Both the position numbers and the translations under genes were made by a program. Positions 1-8,678 of a stretch of 64,000 nt of DNA are shown one piece after another. The DNA is from Roseateles oligotrophus (lineage in GTDB: Bacteria > Pseudomonadota > Gammaproteobacteria > Burkholderiales > Burkholderiaceae_C): the NCBI RefSeq assembly GCF_025717515.1, contig NZ_JAJIRN010000009.1:62001-126000 (forward strand), read 5' to 3'. Numbering within the stretch: the stretch's first letter is position 1; each line of letters starts with the position of its first letter. A model generated the notes under the pieces. That model searched no databases. It had not been told where the DNA came from and saw only the letters and a program-made list of their open reading frames with translations.

Positions 1-3000
1 GTGGGCGTTGCCGTTCGCCGCCTCGACCCAGCTGCCTAGGTTGACCAAGCGCGCTCCGCCACCGGTGTTGAGGCTGCCGGTGCCCGTCTGTGTGGTGCCG
101 CCGGCCAGCTCCAGCGTGTGCCCGCCGGTCAGGCCGCGGCCGTTGCTGCCCGACAGCGTGACGGCGCCTTCCATCCGCGTGTTGCCACTGCCGGTCAGGG
201 TGGCGATGATCCAGTCAGTGTTGCCGCTCAGCACGAGCCGGCCGGTGTTGTTGACCGTGCTGCTGTTGAGTGTTGTCAGCCCGCCTTGCACGGTGGCGCT
301 GTCGGTCACCAGCACCGTGGCGCCATTCAGGGTCACCGTGCCCGCGTTCTGAACCGTGCCCTTGAGTGCGATGCTGCCGTTGGCCAGGTCGAGCATGGCG
401 CCACTGGCGATCTGGATCTGCCCGGCCGTGAGGCTGGCGTCGCCGCTGATGCGCAAGGTGCCGGCCTTGATGTTGATCGTGCCGGTGTTGTTCAGCGGCA
501 GGCCGATGCCGATCTCGGTGACGAAGGCCGAGGTCTTGGTGAAGCTGCCGACGTTGTCAAACCGACCGGTGGCCCCTCCATTGAAGTTGCCGATGCCCAC
601 ATTGCCTGGGGCCTCGTCCAGCCAGGTGCCGAGATTGCGCACTACCGCGCCCTGACCAATGCTGAAGCCGCCCGTTCCGACCTGTCTGGTGGTACCCATC
701 AGTTCCACGGTTTGCCCACCGAGCACGCCACGGCTGCGGTCGCCGATCAGCATGACAGTGCCGTCCATGCGGGTGCTGCCGCTGCCGCGCAAGGTCGACT
801 CATGCCAGTCGACGCTGCCGGCGATGCGCAAGGCGCTGTCGTTGTTGACGATGCTTTTCACTCGCGTCAGGCCGCTGCCCTGCACGAGCAGGTCGCCGGC
901 GATGGCGAGCACGCCGCCGTCCAGGCTCAGCGTGCCTTCGTTCAACACGCTGCCGCCCAGCGTGGCGTCATTGCTCACCAGGCTGAGCTCAGCGCCCGCA
1001 GCAATGTCGAGATGCCCGGTGGATCTGCTGTCGGCGCCGCTGATCCGCAGCAGGCCACTTTCGACCTTGACCGTGCCGGTGTTATGCAGATTCAGGCCGT
1101 TGCCGATCTCGGTGGTGAAGGCCGAGGCCTTGATGTAGGTGCCCTGGTTGAGGAAGACACCGTTCGCGCCGCCGTTGAAGTTGCCGAAGTTGACGTTGGC
1201 GCTGGCCTGGTCCAACCAAGTGCCCTCGTTCACCAGGCGTGAGCCTTGGCCGATGGAGAGGCCGCGCCGGCCGGTGAAGGTCGTGGTGCCGGCCATCTCC
1301 AGCGTGTGCTTGTCGAGCAGGGTCGGCGTGCCATCAAAGTTGGGGCCCGCGACGGCAAGGCTGCCTTCCACGCGGGTGACGCCGCCGCTGCCGCGCAAGA
1401 GGGTGCCGACCCAACTGCTGGCGCCGCTGGCCACCAAGCGGCCTTGGTTGCTCAGTTCGCCCTGCAGCAGCGCCAGGCCGCCGACGCGGCCGGTGCTGGT
1501 GCCGCTCAGGATCAGGTGGCTGCCGGTGTCCAGGTGCAGCGTGCCGGTGCCGGTGACATCGCCCACCGCCTGGGTCGTGCGGATGTGCGTGTCGGCGCTG
1601 CCCAGCAGCACCGTGTCGCCCGCTTGCGGCCGGCCATCAATGCCGTCGTTCCAGTTTTGTGTCACGTCCCAGAATCCGCCGCTGGCCGGGCCGGTCCAGT
1701 TGAACGGCACGGCCGTGACGGTCACGTCCAGGCCGGTGGCGCCGTAGGCCGTGGCAAAGCGGTAGCCCGATGCCTGGGAGAAGTCCAGGCTGGCGAACTC
1801 GCTGCCGGCGCTGCGCTGGCCCCAGCTCACGACGGTGAAGCTGCTGCCTCGCTGCAGGCGCTGGCCGCTGAGCACGGAGAAATTCAAGGTGCCGCCCAAG
1901 TCCGCATTGCCACTGATCGCCAGAACGTCGGCGCTGCTGCGGCCCAGTTCGACCTGCAAGCTGCCACTGGTCGCCAAGTTGCCCAGCAGCTGCAACTGGC
2001 CGATTTGGCCTACCCCGCCGGGGGCCAAGATGCCGGTGTTGGAGAGGGTGTCCAAAGCGCGCACGGTGCCCGAGCCGGCCAGGGTGCCGGCGTTGTTGAA
2101 GCTGGCGTTGTTGACCTGCAGTTCGGCGCCGCTGGCGATGGACAAATGGCCACGGCTGTCATGGCTGAAGGGCGAATTGATCAGCAGGGTGCCCGCATTG
2201 AGCAGTGTGGTGCCGGGCAGACTCAGTGTGTGGACGGCGTCGACAGTCTTGACAGTCTGGCCGTCCAAGGTGAGTCGGTCCACAACGGTAACGCCCCTAG
2301 CCATCAGGCGTCCCCCGTTCCATTGCATCACTTGGACCCGTGCCACGGCGTTGAAGATGCCGAGAACCGAATCATCATTCATGGTCAGCGCTGCGAAGGT
2401 GCTTCCTGCGCTCAGGTTCAGCGCGCCACCATCCAACACCGTCTGACCGCTGACCCAATTCAGAGAGCTTGATGCGTTGACTGTGCCCCCGCTGATGGTG
2501 ACGGTTCCGGCGTTGTTGACTTGGTTGCGCAAGTTGAAGACGCCCGTGCCGCCAAATTCAAGTGTCGCGCCGGGTCTGACAAGGATCTGCCCACTGAAGC
2601 TGCCGCCGCCGCCGCCGGCAATGCGCAAGGTGCCGGCATTCACATTCACCGTGCCGGTGTTGTTGAACACCAGGCCATTGCCACCCAGAGTGGTGATGAA
2701 GGCGGAGTCTTTGTTGAAGATGCCTGAGTTGTCAAAGCTGCTGCCGCCGCCGATGCCGTCGATCAGGTTGTTGCCCGTCGCCTGCTCCGACCAAGTCCCC
2801 AAGTTCTCAACTCGCCCCCCAATCGCCACACGCCCCGTGCCCGTCTGCTGGGTGCTGCCGGCCGCGACCAGATTGGACAGGTTGAGGAATTTGCTGTCGC
2901 TGCCCGAAATCCGCAGCTCTCCGGTCGAACGCGTCGTGCCGGAGCCGTTCAAAAAGCCGCCGGTCAAATCCAAGTTGCCGGTCACGAGCAGGGGCGCAGA

Positions 3001-3460
3001 TGAGGTGATGGTGCCGAAGCGATTCAGGCTCAAATTGACGAAGCTGCTGGCCGCACCGAGGCTCAGCTCGCCCGCATTCACGGCGATGTTTCCGGCCAGC
3101 TGCAGCCCTTGCGCAGCGCCGACATTGCCGTCGATCGTCACGCTGCCGGCATTGGTGAAGGCTGGGCCCAGGGCGAAGGCGGGGCCGTTGCCAAAGGCCA
3201 AGGTGGCGCCTTCGGCCACCTGGATGCTGCCGGTGCTGCTGCCGCCGCCGAGGAGGCGCAGGGTGCCGCCGTTCACATCCACTCGGCCGCTGTTGTTGAA
3301 CGCAACACCGTCAATGAATGTGGTCGTGAAACCGGCTGACTTGATGAAGCTGCCCTGGTTGTCGAAGTGATTGGTCGGGCCTGTGCTGGACTGCAAGGAT
3401 CCGAAATCGATGTTGCCTGACGCCTGATCTGTCCAGGTGGCTTGGTTGACGATGCGGCTG
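1..3460 (-). repeat. Long degenerate protein-level repeats in the secreted protein
   Basis: The signature N-x-[GA]-[TS]-W-x-[DE]-x-A-x-x-N is encoded near 3447, 2804, 1230, 636 and 42. The intervals are about 643, 1574, 594 and 594 bp, so the downstream copies have a period close to 198 residues. Each unit continues with an 'F-x-N-x-G-x-[FY]-x-K' strand, a 'NTGTVxVxxGTLR' strand, then 'GxTxLxG' strands. The long 1574-bp interval contains the second header module. Sequence identity between units is moderate, so the duplications look old and the units should not collapse in an assembly. Confidence 0.7.
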
Positions 3461-3978
3461 CCGCCGCTGATGTCCTGGCCATGGTTGCCGCCTTGCACGG
3501 TGTTGCCCGCCAGGGTCAGCGTGTGTCCGCCGCTGAGGCTACGCCGCTCAAATAGGCCGCTCCCCAATTGGGATGGCCCCAGCACGAGCGTGCTGCCGGC
3601 GCCTGACAAAACGCCTTCCTCCCACAGGAAGCGCCCGCTGATCCGTGTGCTGCCTTGGCTGTTGAAACTGCCCAGCTCCAGTTCCAAGCTGCCGAGCTCT
3701 GCCGGGCCACTCAGCGTCAAGCTTGCGCTGGCTTGGTTGATACGCACTCTGCCGGTACCGATCAAACTGGCTGCTGCCTGCGGCCCTTCGATGGAGACGC
3801 TGCTCGACCCAAGGAGCACGTCGTCAAATGACGTGGGCAGGGCATTCCCGCTCCAGTTGGATGGCAGATTCCACCTCCCTTCGGAGCCGCCGACCCAGGT
3901 GACCGTGGCGGCGGACACCGAAGCGGCGCCGAACAGGGGCAGCAAGGCCAGGGTGAGACGTGTCAGGGTGGGCTTCAT
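1..3978 (-). CDS. Large secreted repeat-rich surface protein (N-terminal 1326 residues; C-terminus outside window)
   Basis: An open frame runs without a stop from the ATG at 3978 to the window edge. The N-terminus is a Sec signal peptide (MKPTLTRLTLALLPLFGAA, probable cleavage near residue 23 after SVSA). The mature part is Gly/Thr/Asn/Ser-rich with many short 'NxGTVxVxxGTLRISG' strands, the pattern of right-handed beta-helix passenger or hyalin-like secreted proteins. Two header modules with a 'GxW...NW...P...D.VLLG' pattern occur near residues 27-58 and 755-795. Each precedes copies of a unit containing 'NxGTWxDxAxGN'. The C-terminus is not visible, so autotransporter barrel, PEP-CTERM and type I signals cannot be told apart. 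It is divergent from a CadC-like regulator. It was missed by standard ORF listing because its stop lies outside the window. Function unknown; surface adhesion or matrix is a guess. Confidence 0.8.
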   Translation of the reverse strand, partial: MKPTLTRLTLALLPLFGAASVSAATVTWVGGSEGRWNLPSNWSGNALPTSFDDVLLGSSSVSIEGPQAAASLIGTGRVRINQASASLTLSGPAELGSLELELGSFNSQGSTRISGRFLWEEGVLSGAGSTLVLGPSQLGSGLFERRSLSGGHTLTLAGNTVQGGNHGQDISGGSRIVNQATWTDQASGNIDFGSLQSSTGPTNHFDNQGSFIKSAGFTTTFIDGVAFNNSGRVDVNGGTLRLLGGGSSTGSIQVAEGATLAFGNGPAFALGPAFTNAGSVTIDGNVGAAQGLQLAGNIAVNAGELSLGAASSFVNLSLNRFGTITSSAPLLVTGNLDLTGGFLNGSGTTRSTGELRISGSDSKFLNLSNLVAAGSTQQTGTGRVAIGGRVENLGTWSEQATGNNLIDGIGGGSSFDNSGIFNKDSAFITTLGGNGLVFNNTGTVNVNAGTLRIAGGGGGSFSGQILVRPGATLEFGGTGVFNLRNQVNNAGTVTISGGTVNASSSLNWVSGQTVLDGGALNLSAGSTFAALTMNDDSVLGIFNAVARVQVMQWNGGRLMARGVTVVDRLTLDGQTVKTVDAVHTLSLPGTTLLNAGTLLINSPFSHDSRGHLSIASGAELQVNNASFNNAGTLAGSGTVRALDTLSNTGILAPGGVGQIGQLQLLGNLATSGSLQVELGRSSADVLAISGNADLGGTLNFSVLSGQRLQRGSSFTVVSWGQRSAGSEFASLDFSQASGYRFATAYGATGLDVTVTAVPFNWTGPASGGFWDVTQNWNDGIDGRPQAGDTVLLGSADTHIRTTQAVGDVTGTGTLHLDTGSHLILSGTSTGRVGGLALLQGELSNQGRLVASGASSWVGTLLRGSGGVTRVEGSLAVAGPNFDGTPTLLDKHTLEMAGTTTFTGRRGLSIGQGSRLVNEGTWLDQASANVNFGNFNGGANGVFLNQGTYIKASAFTTEIGNGLNLHNTGTVKVESGLLRISGADSRSTGHLDIAAGAELSLVSNDATLGGSVLNEGTLSLDGGVLAIAGDLLVQGSGLTRVKSIVNNDSALRIAGSVDWHESTLRGSGSTRMDGTVMLIGDRSRGVLGGQTVELMGTTRQVGTGGFSIGQGAVVRNLGTWLDEAPGNVGIGNFNGGATGRFDNVGSFTKTSAFVTEIGIGLPLNNTGTINIKAGTLRISGDASLTAGQIQIASGAMLDLANGSIALKGTVQNAGTVTLNGATVLVTDSATVQGGLTTLNSSTVNNTGRLVLSGNTDWIIATLTGSGNTRMEGAVTLSGSNGRGLTGGHTLELAGGTTQTGTGSLNTGGGARLVNLGSWVEAANGNAH

Positions 3979-4270
3979 GGCAAAAAATCTTTCGGGTCAA
4001 TGTGGCGTGCGGGTGACGGGCCAGCGGTTCGAAACAAATACTTCAGCGACGGGCTAACATCGAGTCCGGTCGGGCCAGCGTCCCGTCACGTTAGGGGGGT
4101 AGGGTGCCGGGCCTGTCGTCTGGTGGTGAGAGGGAGGGGCGGGCCCTCACAATCATCCGAGTCAACGGCGCATCTTGGTTCGCAGGCCTTCCGAAAGTTC
4201 TGATGAAACTCTTAAGCTTTTCTCAAGAAATTCGTTTCTCAATGAAATCAACAACTTACGGCGAGGCCGC
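3979..4270. promoter_or_regulatory. Divergent promoter region between the secreted repeat protein and the CadC-like regulator
   Basis: This 292-bp gap separates two divergent start codons and must hold both promoters. The half next to the regulator (about 4200-4250) is strikingly AT-rich compared with the flanks. It carries a near-perfect direct repeat, TTTCTCAAGAAAT at 4219-4231 and TTTCTCAATGAAAT at 4235-4248. No convincing -35/-10 pair could be picked by eye on either strand. Confidence 0.45.
4219..4248. promoter_or_regulatory. Candidate operator: tandem direct repeat upstream of the CadC-like gene
   Basis: Two copies of TTTCTCAA(T)GAAAT are spaced 16 bp start to start in an AT-rich patch 20-50 bp before the regulator's start codon. 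OmpR/CadC-type winged helices commonly bind tandem half-sites, so autoregulation is plausible. The link is inference from position only. Confidence 0.3.
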
Positions 4271-6670
4271 ATGGCTGATTCAGAGTCGATGAGTGAACAG
4301 GAAGAGCCTGCGGGAGGGCAAGCCGGCGGGTCCGCAGCCGCAGCCGAATCCGGCGCGGGGCTTGTCGGGAGCTGTTGGCAAATTGGCGACTGGCTGGCCG
4401 ATCCGACCCTGGATGAGCTGCGCTGCGGCGATCAGGTGCACAAGTTGGAGCCTCGCAAGATGCTGCTGCTGATGGCCTTGGCGCGTCGGCCACAGCAGTT
4501 GGTGACCTTGGATCAGCTGCTCGACGAAGTCTGGGCGGGCGTGGTGGTAACCCCTAGTTCGGTGTACCAGTCGATCTCGCAGCTGCGTAGCTTGCTCGGT
4601 GACGACGCCAGCCAGCCGCGTTACATCGCGACCGTGCCGCGCAAGGGTTACCGGATGGTGGCGGCGGTCAGCGAGGTCACGCCTGAGCCCGCAGCGGCTC
4701 CGGCTCAGCAGGTGCAGCCAATGCCGCCGAGCTTGCCTGAATCAATGTCTGTTGCGCCTGTCCCCGCCGTCGCGTCTGCCGCCGCGCCCGCCGTGCCAGC
4801 GCCGCGACGCCGCCTGCTGCTCGGTGGTTCGGTGGCTGCGGCGGCCTTGCTCGGCTCGGGAGGCTGGTGGGCTTGGCAGCGCGTGATGGGCATGGCGCAC
4901 ATGCCGGCCGCTGACATCACCCTGGCCGTCCTGCCTTTTGCCGACGCCTCGGCCAAGGCCTTGGAACAGTCCTTGGCCGACGGCCTGGCCGAAAGCGTCA
5001 TCGGCGTCTTGTCGCGGCATCAGCAGATCCGTGTCACTGCCCGCGCAACCTCGTTTCAGTTCCGCAACCCCCAGGCCTTGGCGCCCCAAGCCGGGCAGCT
5101 GGCGATCAGTCATGTGCTGAGCGGTGAACTGCAGCGTTGGCAGCAGAGCCTGCAGCTCAAGCTCAGCCTGCACCGCGCGGCCGACAGCGAACTGCTCTGG
5201 CGCCATGTGTTGGATGCACCCGCCGCCGCCTTGAGTGGCCTGGCCTTCAGCGCCGCCAACGCCGCCTTGCAGGCCTTGGGGACCACGCCGCTGCCGGCCA
5301 GCGTGCTGCCCATGCCGGCCGCTGACGCCTATGAGCTGTATCTGCAGGGCTTGCAGCACCAGCGCGGGGGCGATATCGAAGGCATTCTGAAGGCGCGCGA
5401 CTATTTTCAGCGTGCGATTGACACCGACCCTGGCTTTGCCCTGGCCTATGTGGGGCAGGCGGTCAGCTGGATTGGCGAGTTCAATTACGGCAAGGGCTTG
5501 AGCCTGCGGGCCATGGATGCGCGCGCCCAGCCGCTGATCGACCGCGCCCTGCAACTTGATCCCGAGCTGCCGCTCGCCCTGGGGGCACAGGGCAGCCTGC
5601 TATCCCAGCGCGGTCAGGACGATGAAGCACGGCGCTGGCATGAGCGGGCGCTGGCCATGGCACCCAGCGATGCCACCTTGCTGTTTTGGGCCGGCGCTGC
5701 CGAGAACAGTGCGGGCTGGCCGGCTCGCGCGCTCGGCTACTTCAGCAAGGCGGCTCAGCTGAGCCCCTTGTCGCCGCAGATTCAGCATTTGACCGGCGTG
5801 GCCGCGACGAACACGGGCCGCTACGAGACGGCCGAAGCTGCCTATCGCCGTGCGATCAGCTTAGCGCCTAAACACCCCAATGGTCAGTGGGGATTCGGCA
5901 TCATTGGCTTTGCGCGGGGGCGGCTGGATGAGGCCGTGCAAGGCTACCGCAAGGCTTTGCTGATCAATTCGAATCGGCCCTGGCTGTGGGAGCAGCTGGC
6001 ATGGATTTATCTCGATCTGGGTCTGGTCGACGACGCGGGTAAAGCCTTCGCTCAGTTCCAGGCCCAGAGCCCGCAGCCGGCCTGGGCGCGCGTTTCGGCG
6101 GTGCGGCAATGGGTGCGTGCCGAAGACCGGATGGCCTTGACCAAGGCGTTGGCGGCCTTGCCGGAGCAGAGCGCGGAGCGCGATGCGGTGATCGATCTGG
6201 CCTTGTTGCGCTTGCTGCTGGGTCAGCAGGACGTGGCGCTCAAGACCTTGGGGTCCGTCATCGGCCTGGTCTTGGCGGACCCGGTGCCGCTCTACAACGA
6301 ATGGGAAACATTTTTGGGCCAGCATGTCTGGCTGGACGTGGCCGCCATCTATTACGCGGCGGACCTGCGGGACAAGGCCGAGCCCTTCATCGAGCAAGCC
6401 TCCAGCTATGTGGAGCGTTATGCAAAGCAGGGCAATGTCTGGCACGCCATCGGCTATCACCGCGCCCGCATTGCCGCGATGCGAGGTCAGCCCGAGGCGG
6501 CGCTGACGGCCCTGGAAGACGCGTATCGCCTGGGCTGGCGGCGTGGCTGGTGGCTGACGCAGGACCCGGCGCTGCAAAGCCTGCGTGAACTGCCACGCTT
6601 CAAGACCTTGTTGGCCCGCATCGAGGCCTCCAATCAAGTGCAGCGACAAACGCTGATGTCGACGACCTGA
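4271..6670 (+). CDS. CadC-like transcriptional regulator with winged helix, one membrane segment and TPR repeats
   Basis: The predicted protein has 799 residues. An OmpR/PhoB-type winged-helix domain lies at about residues 32-133 ('LEPRKMLLLMALARRP', 'VWAGVVVTPSSVYQSISQLR', 'YIATVPRKGYRMVA'). After a Pro/Ala linker there is one membrane segment near 181-201 (LLLGGSVAAAALLGSGGWWAW). A TolB-N/FlgO-like region follows ('ITLAVLPFADASAK', 'GLAESVIGVLSRHQQIRVTA'), and the C-terminal half is TPR repeats. This is the CadC/ToxR-like layout: cytoplasmic DNA binding with a periplasmic sensor. The start was set at ATG 4271 (MADSES). The frame stays open to ATG 4175, but that would place the AT-rich promoter repeats inside the coding region. 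Likely targets are itself and the divergent surface-protein gene; this is inferred from position. Confidence 0.85.
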   Translation: MADSESMSEQEEPAGGQAGGSAAAAESGAGLVGSCWQIGDWLADPTLDELRCGDQVHKLEPRKMLLLMALARRPQQLVTLDQLLDEVWAGVVVTPSSVYQSISQLRSLLGDDASQPRYIATVPRKGYRMVAAVSEVTPEPAAAPAQQVQPMPPSLPESMSVAPVPAVASAAAPAVPAPRRRLLLGGSVAAAALLGSGGWWAWQRVMGMAHMPAADITLAVLPFADASAKALEQSLADGLAESVIGVLSRHQQIRVTARATSFQFRNPQALAPQAGQLAISHVLSGELQRWQQSLQLKLSLHRAADSELLWRHVLDAPAAALSGLAFSAANAALQALGTTPLPASVLPMPAADAYELYLQGLQHQRGGDIEGILKARDYFQRAIDTDPGFALAYVGQAVSWIGEFNYGKGLSLRAMDARAQPLIDRALQLDPELPLALGAQGSLLSQRGQDDEARRWHERALAMAPSDATLLFWAGAAENSAGWPARALGYFSKAAQLSPLSPQIQHLTGVAATNTGRYETAEAAYRRAISLAPKHPNGQWGFGIIGFARGRLDEAVQGYRKALLINSNRPWLWEQLAWIYLDLGLVDDAGKAFAQFQAQSPQPAWARVSAVRQWVRAEDRMALTKALAALPEQSAERDAVIDLALLRLLLGQQDVALKTLGSVIGLVLADPVPLYNEWETFLGQHVWLDVAAIYYAADLRDKAEPFIEQASSYVERYAKQGNVWHAIGYHRARIAAMRGQPEAALTALEDAYRLGWRRGWWLTQDPALQSLRELPRFKTLLARIEASNQVQRQTLMSTT

Positions 6671-6819
6671 GTCGGCGCTGTCACACACCGTCACACAAGC
6701 CAAACAGTTGACCCACAGACGCCGGGCCTGCCTTTCAACACAATCACTACATCGCTTCTCGGGGCAGCAAGCCACCGTTGAACGAGATCGTTATTGACAC
6801 TTGAAAGGTTGGACCACAT

Positions 6820-7365
6820 ATGAAGAAGCAAATCATTGCCATCACCACGACTTTCGCCTGTTTGACCGCTGGCGGCCTGGCCCAAGCGGCCGATGAAGGC
6901 TTCTACGTGGGTGGCGACATCGGCCGTTCCAGCAACAATCTCAAGAGCCCGACCAAGCCCTCGGTCGGCATCGATAAAACGGCCACCAACTGGGGCGTTC
7001 ATGGCGGCTACCAGTTCAATAAATACTTCGCCACCGAACTGGGCGTGACTCGCTTGGGCTCAACCCATATCGGCAGCGGTGAGTCCACCAGCACCAGTTA
7101 TTCGCTGGATGCGATTGGCCGCCTGCCCTTGACCGACAAGTTCGCACTGTATGGCCGTCTGGGTGCCGCACACCACGAGCGCAGCTATTCGGGCTTTGAC
7201 AAAAACCATGGCGTGGGCTTCAAGACCGGCCTCGGTGCAGAGTACGCGCTCGGCAGCAATTGGGCGCTGCGCACCGAGCTGACGCGCTTCAACAATATGC
7301 CGACGCAGGGCACCTACGGCAATGCCAGCAATGTGCTGAGCATGGGCGTCAATTACCGCTTTTAA
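6820..7365 (+). CDS. Small outer-membrane beta-barrel protein (OmpA/OmpW-like, 181 aa)
   Basis: A Sec signal peptide (MKKQIIAITTTFACLTAGGLAQA, cleavage before ADEGF) is followed by amphipathic strands such as 'GFYVGGDIGRSSNN', 'WGVHGGYQFNKYFATELGV' and 'KFALYGRLGAAHHE'. The terminal Phe in 'LSMGVNYRF' is the BAM recognition signature. The size fits an eight-stranded barrel. The Shine-Dalgarno sequence GAAAGG precedes ATG 6820. The 149-bp leader contains a tandem GTCACACA near 6680-6697. The gene overlaps the convergent histidine-kinase gene by 4 bp at the 3' ends. No specific substrate can be assigned; roles such as stress barrel or adhesin remain open. Confidence 0.85.
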   Translation: MKKQIIAITTTFACLTAGGLAQAADEGFYVGGDIGRSSNNLKSPTKPSVGIDKTATNWGVHGGYQFNKYFATELGVTRLGSTHIGSGESTSTSYSLDAIGRLPLTDKFALYGRLGAAHHERSYSGFDKNHGVGFKTGLGAEYALGSNWALRTELTRFNNMPTQGTYGNASNVLSMGVNYRF

Positions 7366-8678
7366 GTGACGGGCAGCTCGGTGGGCCAGCTCATCAGCAG
7401 TCTGGCCCCGCCCAGCGGCGCGGTCTCGATGCGGGCCGCGCCGCCATGCGCTTCGGCGACACGCCGCACGATCGCCAGCCCGAGGCCGAAACCATGGCCG
7501 CTGCGCTTGTCCGACAGGCGCTTGAAGGGCGTGAAAACGGCTTCTCGGTCGGCCAGCGGCACGCCGTCGCCATCATCATCCACGGCCAGCAAGACCTGAC
7601 CCTGTTCGACCCAGGCGGAGAGCACAATTTCGGCCCGCGCATGGCGGGCGGCATTGCGCAAGGCATTGCGCAGGCCGTAGGGAGCCAAGCGGGCATCAAA
7701 GCGTACTTGGGGCGGCAGTTGCAAATCGCAGCGCAACTGCTTGCCGTCGAGCAAAGGGCTTAGGCTTTGCGCCTCGGTGGTCAACAGCGCGGCCAGGTCG
7801 GCCATTTCGCATTGGGCCTGCAGCGCGCCCATGTCCAGACGGGCCAGCATCAGGCTGGTGTCAATCAAGGTGTCCAATTCATCCAGATCGCGCTCGCAGG
7901 CCTGCACGGCTTGCTCGCGCTTGGCGGCGTCTGCTTCGTCCACCAGAGCGTCGAGCGCGAAGCGCAGGCGCGCCAGCGGAGTGCGCAGCTCATGCGAAAT
8001 CGAGCCGGTCAACTCCCGCTGAGTGGCCAAGGTGCTGGCCAAACGGGCCAGCATCGCACGCCCACCGGCCGCGATGGGCTCGAACAGCCGGCTGTGGCTG
8101 TCTTGAATCGGGGCATCAAAGCGCCCCGCCAGCATCGCCTCGCCGGTCGCTTGCAGATTGCGCAGATCGCGCCAAGCCGGGCGCAGCAACGCCAGGCTTA
8201 GCGGCACCACGCCGGCCGCCAGGATCAGGGCGACCGCCAACATCAACCACAGCTCGCGCGGCAGCACCAGGGCGTTGCCGGGGCGGTCATCGGCATTCAA
8301 GGGGCCCAGGCGCAGGACTTGAGGGTCATCCGGCGCAACCGCGACAAAGACCAGTCGGTTGAAGCCCTGCACCAGCATTTCGCCTTTCGCCAGCCGAGCG
8401 CGCTGTTCGGCGTTCAGGCTGGCGGCCGGCACGAGCTGGACCGGGTAGGCAAACAGCTCGTCCAACTGCTTGACGCGCCGAGCCCGCGTCGGCGGGTCGA
8501 GTGGGTGCAGCTCATCCACCAGCATGGCTGCCGTGCCGCGCATAAAGCGGCGCAGGTAATCGTCGCTGATGCCGTCGACGGCCAGCATCACGACGGCCTG
8601 CACCAGCAGCACCAAGGCCAGCACCGCCAGGCCCAGGCCGAGCGCCAAGCGGGTCAAGGGGTGGCTAATCTTTGGCAA
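7362..8678 (-). CDS. Sensor histidine kinase, RstB-like
   Basis: Two membrane segments (near residues 8-32 and 140-165) flank a periplasmic sensor. A HAMP linker, the H-box 'ISHELRTPLARLRFALDAL' (His near 229), N-box 'LRNALRNAARHARAEI', 'DDDGDGVPLADREAVFTPF' and G-box 'GHGFGLGLAIVRR' follow. The periplasmic pattern ('FAYPVQLVPAASLNAEQRARL', 'LVQGFNRLVFVAVA') resembles RstB. No ATG gives a complete first membrane helix without a long unlikely leader. TTG 8678 (LPKISHPLTRL) has an AGGG about 9 nt upstream and overlaps the response-regulator stop by 14 nt, so it is preferred (438 aa). Its partner regulator is immediately upstream in the same operon. Confidence 0.88.
   Translation of the reverse strand: MPKISHPLTRLALGLGLAVLALVLLVQAVVMLAVDGISDDYLRRFMRGTAAMLVDELHPLDPPTRARRVKQLDELFAYPVQLVPAASLNAEQRARLAKGEMLVQGFNRLVFVAVAPDDPQVLRLGPLNADDRPGNALVLPRELWLMLAVALILAAGVVPLSLALLRPAWRDLRNLQATGEAMLAGRFDAPIQDSHSRLFEPIAAGGRAMLARLASTLATQRELTGSISHELRTPLARLRFALDALVDEADAAKREQAVQACERDLDELDTLIDTSLMLARLDMGALQAQCEMADLAALLTTEAQSLSPLLDGKQLRCDLQLPPQVRFDARLAPYGLRNALRNAARHARAEIVLSAWVEQGQVLLAVDDDGDGVPLADREAVFTPFKRLSDKRSGHGFGLGLAIVRRVAEAHGGAARIETAPLGGARLLMSWPTELPVT

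Noticed and set aside
118-3370. Long plus-strand open frames (118-1242, 1246-2472, 2477-3370) opposite the large secreted protein
   Set aside because: They read as Ala/Gly/Gln- or Pro/Leu/Ser-rich low-complexity protein, the mirror of a GC-rich repeat gene. The minus-strand frame has a signal peptide and family-like repeats.
4175-4270. Upstream start for the CadC-like regulator (32 extra residues)
   Set aside because: It would place the AT-rich promoter and direct repeats inside the gene, and the added residues do not belong to the domain.
6670-6720. Tandem GTCACACA near 6680-6697 as an operator
   Set aside because: Only two short copies in a C/A-rich stretch. Chance cannot be excluded and no symmetry or promoter context supports it.
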